DNA of 64,000 bases, from NCBI GenBank assembly GCA_963930775.1, contig OZ005702.1, forward strand, positions 806,001-870,000, read 5' to 3'. Shown here one piece after another: positions 56,801-64,000 of this stretch. Position numbers and translations under genes: made by a program. The notes beneath the pieces were generated by a model. It made no database searches. It saw nothing but the letters and a program-made list of their open reading frames with translations, and had not been told where the DNA came from. The first letter of the stretch is position 1. Each line of letters begins with the position of its first letter. The DNA comes from Cliona cf. orientalis (taxonomy: Eukaryota; Porifera; Demospongiae; Clionaida; Clionaidae).

Positions 56801-58111
56801 AATCGATATTTTTGTCAAAATAATGGTACATGTTCCTTGTTTTAGCTTTAGTGCTCACCTTTTGAACAGGAGGGATGGGAATATCTGTTAGATTGGTTGC
56901 TATAGAGACATCAATACTTGTTGGTTTTGGAATGATGAGGCAGACAGTGACAGTGACAAAGTAAGACTTCATAGATTCATTATAGCCAGTCTTAGGGATC
57001 ACATAGGAGACATAGGCCTCAGTGAATGTGACTAGGCTATAATACAATGCATGGAAATAAGGTGAATAGTATGTGTGCAGTGTAATCAATTTTCTTTGGT
57101 GCAGCTACCTGATGTTTTGCCATATTCCACCTGAAACAAAAGCAGGTGCCCAATTCCAACCAAAATCTGATTGTGTCTTACGGACAAAGCATCTGAAGGA
57201 AGAGTTGAAGTAAGAGTTACAGTGGATTGGATAGGGGTACTCAGCAGCTTTCTTGTTGGAGTAATTTGAAGCTGACTGCAGGCATGTAGAGCAAACCAAG
57301 TGAGTATTGAAACAAAGAGAAATTGCTGCTTAATTACTTCAAAGTCAATCCCAATGATGTTCTGTCCTGGCTTCACTACGTCCTGCATGTACGGAATAAT
57401 GCTGATGTGTGATTCTACTACTGCTAATCTGAGATCATACGTGACTGTGTATAGCTATAAATTTATTATACCGTGATGTCAAAAAGGTACTGCCTGTGCA
57501 TGTTATTGGCTGTTCCCACCTGCTGGTTGTTGACACTGTGAGCAAAAACTTAATTCTTACAACTGAGTAGGATACAGGTCATCATTCCAAAGTATTATAC
57601 ATGGTACCTGACATTGGCCACTGTGTCCAGTCCATCACACTTCAACCAGACCGTCTTTCCTTCAATCTGATCAGAAGTGATGTCAAAGGTTCTACTGTAC
57701 TGCCAGTCAGCATAGCCAATCCACTGATAGAGCCAATCATTCCAGCTGTCTGTAGACGTGGGCATACATATGGGCAATCAACTTAATAAAATTTAATAAG
57801 AGCAGAAAATGTACGTAGTATTAAACACTCACAGTACGGATCCCCAATAAGACCATTACGCCTAAACAAAGACAATTGCAAGGTTATTATGTATCATTAC
57901 CTCACATTACATTACTATCAGATTCTGCATGTCGTGCTTACATGAGGTCAAGGTGCACTACTCCAGGGACCTGTGCCTTGATAGCCTTGACCCTGCCGTC
58001 AGTGTCTGAGAGGGACCAGGAGTCACCGTTGAGGGACATCTCAAGCTGATCACCTACTGCTCCATGGAAGAGAGCCAGCTCCAGCAGCAAAACCACCAAC
58101 ATAGTAGCCAT
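53813..58111 (-). CDS. MANBA: Beta-mannosidase, copy 3
   Basis: A complete paralogue from ATG 58111 ([21 protein letters not shown]) to stop 53813; the C-terminus [13 protein letters not shown] differs from the KPY ending of copies 1 and 2. Conserved blocks are [78 protein letters not shown] and FMFADGLYP. The acid/base Glu is in LWSGNNENQ (exon 55741-55930), the nucleophile in [14 protein letters not shown] (55340-55460), followed by [16 protein letters not shown]. Several exons are nearly identical to copy 1 (for example 57608-57748 against 32940-33080), which suggests recent duplication or gene conversion. TCACATGA at 58140-58147 lies 29 bp before the start codon. Confidence 0.92.
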
Positions 58112-58139
58112 GATCATAATAATATTATTTTGAAGTTGA

Positions 58140-58147
58140 TCACATGA
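58140..58147. promoter_or_regulatory. TCACATGA box upstream of MANBA copy 3
   Basis: An exact TCACATGA lies 29 bp upstream of the copy 3 start codon, a placement like that of the paired boxes before copy 1. Inferred MiT/TFE-type site. Confidence 0.45.
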
Positions 58148-58393
58148 TTTGTATTATTCACAACTGTAGCTAATAACATGATCGTGAATATTCTGCAGGT
58201 ACTATAATAATATTATAGTCAGACCTAGTAGATGGCAATAATTAAATTTAGGGTCTAGATCTGGCATATGCATGCAGTTCACTGTAATAATAATAATGAA
58301 GCTGGTTAGCAATAATAATAATATTATTTCCAGAGCATAGATAGACATAATAGGAAATGGGCAGCATAATTTTCAATTAACAAAAAATAGCAT

Positions 58394-61300
58394 TCAATAG
58401 TATGCATATGGCTTGTCCACATAGGTGTCTCGAATTGTCCTGCATAACAAGATTGAAAATATTAATGACCATCAGTGTACAATAATTACTCTTCACTGCT
58501 GAATAATATAATTACCGGATTTTGAGTGCTTGTTGGAATTTACTGATGTCAATCTTATCAGAGCCCAGCGACATAAAGCGAATGGCATAGGTCTTTTGCG
58601 GCATTACCAGGAAACCATTATCACTGAAGATGCCATCATATTCCAAATTAGCCAAGTAGACATACGGTGCCACCGCATCAGACGTCAATGTGAACTGAAA
58701 TAATTAACACAATATGACCATAGTGATCAAAATTGAGCAGTGTTTACTCACTATGACCACATTACTCTCATTGGTTTGAAAACCAGAAGCTGTCAGCTTA
58801 GCCTCTGGAAGATCAACATCAGTAAAGTTGGCAGGAAAGAAGGTGTTTTCAGCGAGAACAGTCTTATTAGCTGCAGAAAAACAAAGACAGAATAAAAATA
58901 TTATAATAATAAGCTTATTTATATTATACATAATAATTATTATCAAGAGTATATAATAGAGAAAGAGGGAGAGTATCCTACTCCATATGCCACAGTGCAA
59001 ACGCGTTGCGGATAATTAAAACTCTACATCCTGCCAAAACAAGCTGTGAAACCACCAAGTCCCTTTGTTCCACCTTGTAGATGTGTGAGCTTATCCAAAC
59101 TGTGAACCAGAGCCCAGCCTCTAAGCTGCTCATCTGTTACAGTCTGGTGGTTTCACAGCTTGTTTTGGCAGGATGTAGAGTTTTAATTATCCGCAACGCG
59201 TTTGCACTGTGGCATATGGAGTAGGATACTCTCCCTCTTTCTCTATTATATACTCTTGTTATTATATTATTACTCCATGGCTTATTGAATAGCCATATAC
59301 TTTACCAATAGGGTCCAAAACGGTGATGTAAAGAAAGCTTTCTGCAGCTGTTGTGCCTTTGAAAATGTGCTCCATTTTCTCATTGAAGACCTCCACTCCA
59401 GTGAAACCAGCACTCTTCAGCTTGGACTTTGTGAATGTATTCACAGTCTTGCCCTGTACAGATGCACAATACCACAGTTTTGCAGCTTCAGTATATCAAA
59501 ATTAAGGATAGTTAGCTAGCTAATTATTAATTATTACCGATGCCCATGTAATGACGTCAACTTTCAAGTCGTAAGTGATATCGTAGTGTGCCACGTCCAA
59601 CACCACATACACGCAGACACTTCCATCGCTGTAGAAGGGGGACACTAGAACATAGTTGTAGGTACGCCTGATGAAGTAGTGAAGCAGCTTCCACTGTCCA
59701 CTCCACTCCAGGGAGGCCCAGCTCTGAGTCTGCCAGATGTCATTCTGCATGCCAATCAGATTAGATCTAATAAATATTCCACATTCAATTTGGAGGTAGC
59801 TATCCTATATTATTATACCGGTAATACCGTGTTTATGCTAATAGAATGCAAGCTAAAAAAATAATTACGATTTTAAATTTTGTGCGATTTTCTGGTAAAG
59901 GTCGTCACGTGCTCCATTAAGATAAATCCTAGAACGCAAATTTTCTTGCTCTAATTACTGGTAGATCATGCGTTTTATTAGCATAATACGGTAGCTACTG
60001 GGATTCTAATCTATCTCTCATTACCAGCTGCCAGTATAGAGTGCCTCTGGTGAGTACTCCATCAGTGCTCAGTAGCCTTCTGTAGTGCTGCGCCTCAGCA
60101 TCGATACAAATTCCCTGGATCACTTGACTCAGGTAGACAAAGTCCATGAACTGGTCTTGCGAATTTGTGCTGCATAGGTTATAATGATAGCATAATATCA
60201 TTTTATAGTCCCATCCCCAGATCGATTTCTGCATAATATTTGCTGCTCTTAATATTTCCCAAATTAACCTAGCCTTGTATAATATTACTTAGGCTCTTTG
60301 CACAGTGCCATTGAATACAGGAGGGCTGGACTTGGGTGAATAATTATTGATAATTACAAGGGGTGTGGGACAGATCTGTGTATAATATTATAGACTATTC
60401 AATTGCACGTGCAACTTGGCAAACATCTCTCACTTGTTAGGGAGGTGGAAGAATAAGGCCATTTGTGCTTGCATCTCCTTGTTGCCATCAGGATGGTGCT
60501 GACGATGCAACATCAGTGGAGACTCATTGCTCCAGTCCTGCATCAGTGCAGGGGGGAGGGGGGGAGGAGGGAGAAAGGTTGAGGAAGGAGCCAGAGATTG
60601 AGGAAGTGAGTGTCATTATACAACAGTACTTACGGGAAGGATTGATACTCTGCTCATCGAGCGGAAAGAGGAATAGCTCTGAAATCCGAATTCACTCGCA
60701 AATCGAGGCGTGGGAAACTTGGTCACATCCGTGCAGTAGTCGCTGTAGTCGTACCTTAACATAAAAACAGAGTTAGTTAATCAGTATGTGACCACTCTTG
60801 TATACTTTCATCTATAAGTCACATGATTTTCATCAACCAATCAGAATGCAGCATAATAGCCGCAGTACCTGTGTAAATCACCATAGTTGGGATTCCCAGC
60901 TGTGCCCCATCTCTGTATGAATATTCCTCTCTCCTTATCGTCTACGATAAATCCATTAGAAGGACTGGATGGCCAATAGATTCGGGAATTATCCTACAGA
61001 AATACCGTATTACAAATGAGAATCTTTAGAAGATAATATTTAAAGATAAAGACAATTCACCTCTTCCCAGAGAGTGGTTCTGATGATGTTATCGTAAAGA
61101 ACGCTGTAGTCGACCACAGCTCCAGCACCTCTAGTCACAGCTATGTCCTGAAAGAGGGCAACAGTCGACAGATAATGTGAAATGAGAGACTGCTTTTCAA
61201 ATTTGATACAAAGGAGCAACACGAAGGATGAATGACCCACCTGATTTTCATTATTGCCGCTCCAGAGGACAATGCTGGGGTGGTGTCCAAGGCGACGGAC

Positions 61301-64000
61301 CACATGCTTCACCTCCTCTCTCACGTTGGCTAGAAAATCCTGATAAAATTAAAAATTGTGCACAATAACTAAGCTAGCCTTGTCCCCAGGTATAAAAAAA
61401 TGAGTGCAACATTGACAATAGAGGGAGGCTAGGGATGAGGCCAACAACAGTATAGCTGCTATGCTACTGTACATAGCTAGTCGAGTGGTACGAATCTTAC
61501 AAGATCTCTGGGATAGAGGGCATCGGCAAACATGAACTCCTGCCAGACCATGACGCCCATCTCATCACACAAGTCGTAAAACCAGTCTGGCTGGTAGAGG
61601 CCTCCTCCCCTAGCAGATTGAGCAGGTGGAATAATAATTATGCAGAATCAATAATTATTGTATTTTTTTAGCCTACCAAATTCGGATCATGTTGTGATTG
61701 CCGATAATAGCTGACCGCAACAGGTTACGTGCATACTCTGGTGTTGCCCTGGCAACGAATGCGTCCATGGGGATGAAGTTGGATCCCTTGGCAAAGAAGG
61801 GATAATCAGTAGCTGCAGTGATCGTCATAAAACAAACTTTAATCAGGACTACCAAGTAGAGAGCACTACAGAATAATAATTATTTCATACTTGATGTGGA
61901 CATTTGAAAATAAAACGTTGTTCCATTTTTTCCAACTGGATCCTATTATAGCACAACAGATTGGTCACACAGCACAGCTGCAGCTTCTATATAATATTTA
62001 CAGGCTATTACCTGAATTAGTTTCATGTATCTGAAGCCTACATTCTTCACAACACTAACACTAGATATTGAATTTCCCTACAGAAAGAGCTCAATAGGTG
62101 TTAAAATATCCAGATTATTATGGTCAGTAAACTAACTAATGCTAACATTTTTTAGGATAGTGACGTCAGTACTTGTCTCCACCAAAGTAGCTTGTGAGTT
62201 TGAATTTGGTGGCTTCACTCCAACGGGCCACCAGAGGTACTTGTCTTCTATCACAGAGGCTGCTATAAGATCACTTTGGACCGTATAGCACTCAGAGAAG
62301 TCATCTTTTATTGTGGACACATGAATAGTCTAATTGAGAAAACACTAGTCTTTAGGTATACATAAAATGTATTATGGCAGTTCTGTACCTCTTGAATTTT
62401 TGGGAAGCTTGGACCACTAACAGTGGTTGCTATAGAGACATCAATGGTTGTTGGTTTTGGAATGATGATGCAGACAGTGACAGTGACAAAGTAAGACTTC
62501 GTAGATTCATCATAGCCAGTCTTAGGGATCACATAGGAGACATAGGCCTCAGTGAATGTGACCAGGCTGAGGATTAAAAGTAGTATTTATATTGCAAAAA
62601 GAGTGTGTGGTCCCGTGGTGTAACGGTTAGCACCTGAGACTCTGAATCTCAAGATCCGAGTTCAAATCTCGGCGGGACCTTCTCTTTTTTTTTTTTTTCT
62701 TTTCCCCATTATCTCGACATCATCTTTCTCTCTTTTTTTTTTCTCCCGCCTTCTCTAAGCTTCTACATTTCAAAAAAGTATTTTTTTTTTCTATACCTGA
62801 TATTTTGCCATATTCCTGCAGGAACAAAGGCAGGCCCCCAGTCCCAACCAAAGTCAGACTGCGCTTTGCGGACAAAATTCCTCACGGAGTAGTTAAAGAA
62901 GTTGCCATCAACAAACACCGGGTAAGGATACTCTGCAGCTGTCCTATTGGAGTAGTTAGATGCTGACTGTATTATCATAAAGAACAGTATAATATTCTAC
63001 TTTCAAGTTTTTATCCTAATTACAGATTGCTTACCTCAAAAGCAATAGAAATAGTGTTTTCACCTGCCTTTACCTCATCCTATGCCGAGGAAGGAATAAA
63101 CATTAATATAATAAACTACCTAACTTCACCATTACTCTTTATTTAAAGTTGGGAAAGAAAACCGAGCCAAATAGATGTATGTCCCATTCCAATTCCAAGA
63201 TAATTATGGACTCTAGACCTCAAAATAGTTGGATTCACAAGACTTAGTTATAATATACATACCGTAACATTAAAGAGGTACTGTCTGTGCATGTTATTGG
63301 CTGTTCCCACCGGCAGGATATTGATGCTGCATATGAAAAAGTAAAAAGGTCACCATAAATATTAATTATTCCACACATGCACACATGTACATGTAAAGCC
63401 ACGTCACATTTCTGTGGACCAGCTAAAGATGGTGCCAGAAGCATGATAGTGCAGTTGCTACGTAGTCTGTGATTGAATATTGTTGTACCTAACTGTGGCC
63501 ACTGTGTCCAGCCCATCACACTTCAACCAGACCGTCTTTCCCTCAATCTGGTCGCGATCAACGGTAAAGGTTCTGCTATAGTTCCAATTGTCGTAGCCGA
63601 TCCACTGATAGAGCCAGTCATTCCAGCCGTCTGGATGATAGAAAAGTGTTGTGTGAAGGTATAGCAGATATTGATAGTCATATAATTTATATTATTTTTA
63701 AGCTATCCTACGTAAGCTAGACTAAAGCCAGAGTGAGATCATAATAATACAACTTACTGTATGGATCTTCAATGATTCCATCGCGTCTGCAAATAACAAA
63801 CAAGGCAGAGAAATTATCGATATATAGTCAAGCAATCACTGATTCTAGACCTCAGTATAAATTTTTGGTATGCTTGAAAATTATAGTCTGTATTGATCTG
63901 CATGTTTTAATTAACACTAGCATGCATGCATTAATATTCGATTCAGAAGTTTAATAGAGTGCATGACCATGCTGTATCCACTTACATGAGGTCAAGGTGC
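58394..64000 (-). CDS. MANBA: Beta-mannosidase, copy 4 (5' end outside window)
   Basis: Fourth tandem paralogue. The stop is at 58394 ([14 protein letters not shown]); the first exon is cut by the window end ([12 protein letters not shown] sequence at 63987-64000). Blocks seen are [81 protein letters not shown] and FMFADALYP. The acid/base Glu is in LWSGNNENQ (61241-61324) and the nucleophile in [14 protein letters not shown] (60634-60755). It is longer than its sisters because its introns hold extra material: a 315-bp foldback, a 169-bp MITE-like element, repeats near 60250-60430 and a tRNA gene on the opposite strand. No inactivating lesion was seen. Confidence 0.9.
58944..59258. mobile_element. 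Long-arm foldback element in MANBA copy 4 intron
   Basis: 315 bp with almost perfect inverted arms of more than 100 bp, sharing CAAGAGTATATAATAGAGAA, ACGCGTTGCGGATAATTAAA and CAAGCTGTGAAACCACCA with their complements. TTAT-type sequence flanks both sides and may be a target duplication. The matching intron of copy 3 is only about 55 bp. Confidence 0.9.
59825..59993. mobile_element. MITE-like element in MANBA copy 4 intron
   Basis: 169 bp with inverted ends TACCGTGTTTATGCTAATA and TATTAGCATAATACGGTA. It holds GCGATTTTCTGGTAAAGGTC, also found inverted in the MRH-A intron near 7750-7790, so it is a member of a dispersed family. Non-coding. Confidence 0.7.
62609..62679 (+). tRNA. tRNA-Gln (anticodon CTG)
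   Basis: 71 nt that fold into a full cloverleaf. The acceptor stem is GGTCCCG/CGGGACC, the D arm GTGT-GCAC, the anticodon stem TGAGA/TCTCA with loop CTCTGAA (anticodon CTG, reading CAG), and the T arm CCGAG-TTCAAAT-CTCGG. The B-box consensus GTTCAAATC is present. A T-run just downstream is a Pol III terminator. The tRNA lies inside an intron of MANBA copy 4 on the opposite strand. Confidence 0.95.

Noticed and set aside
28902..63664. Plus-strand open frames containing [20 protein letters not shown]
   Set aside because: Recurring antisense shadows of the MANBA exon encoding [14 protein letters not shown].

Overview
This window is metazoan nuclear DNA, most likely from a demosponge (an Amphimedon-like genome). 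The reasons are AT-rich DNA, dense genes cut by many short introns (often 50-150 bp) with GT-AG borders, a Death-Death-NACHT-LRR immune receptor, recognisable animal orthologues (CLPX, SUGP1, NAAA, MANBA), and many small hairpin (MITE/foldback-like) elements. Species assignment is inference; no rRNA or mitochondrial marker is present.

Layout. 1-4465: the 3' part of a mitochondrial CLPX gene (+) and a convergent SUGP1-like splicing factor (-) that lacks SURP domains. 4634-24872: six head-to-tail genes (+), called here MRH-A to MRH-F. Each encodes a type I membrane protein. A, B, C and F carry two mannose-6-phosphate-receptor-homology (MRH) domains. E carries one and has a one-base frameshift. 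D keeps only a signal peptide, mucin-like stalk, membrane span and tail. A and B have cation-dependent mannose-6-phosphate-receptor-like juxtamembrane tails. C to F have a Ser/Thr/Pro stalk and a short tail. Five of the six tails hold a YxxL/I sorting motif. 24987-28683: an NAAA/acid-ceramidase-type amidase (-) and a divergent intronless sulfatase (+). 28809-37877 and 53813-64000: four tandem beta-mannosidase genes (-), the fourth running off the window.

37878-53812 splits the mannosidase array. It holds a 1.36-kb insertion ending in a foldback element, a truncated copy of a HIRAN-domain gene fused to an imidazolonepropionase (AMDHD1) relic, several MITE-like elements, a complete NLR gene (+, 43236-49238), poorly resolved sequence, a duplicated mannosidase first exon, and a full-length intronless HIRAN gene (-, 52395-53678).

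Two themes stand out. First, putative lysosomal sorting receptors (MRH-A to F) sit directly beside genes for lysosomal hydrolases (amidase, sulfatase, beta-mannosidases), and several of these promoters contain TCACATGA or TCACGTGA boxes of the MiT/TFE (CLEAR-like) type, with NRF1-like palindromes upstream of others. This suggests a physically clustered and possibly co-regulated lysosomal module. Second, the NLR gene carries a perfect 2A ribosome-skipping motif (DVEENPGP) after a hydrophobic segment. Two further exons upstream, encoding membrane spans, join it in phase, so one mRNA could yield a separate membrane protein and a Death-Death-NACHT-LRR protein starting with proline.

All gene models were built by eye from splice-site phase and homology recalled from known families. 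No database search was run.
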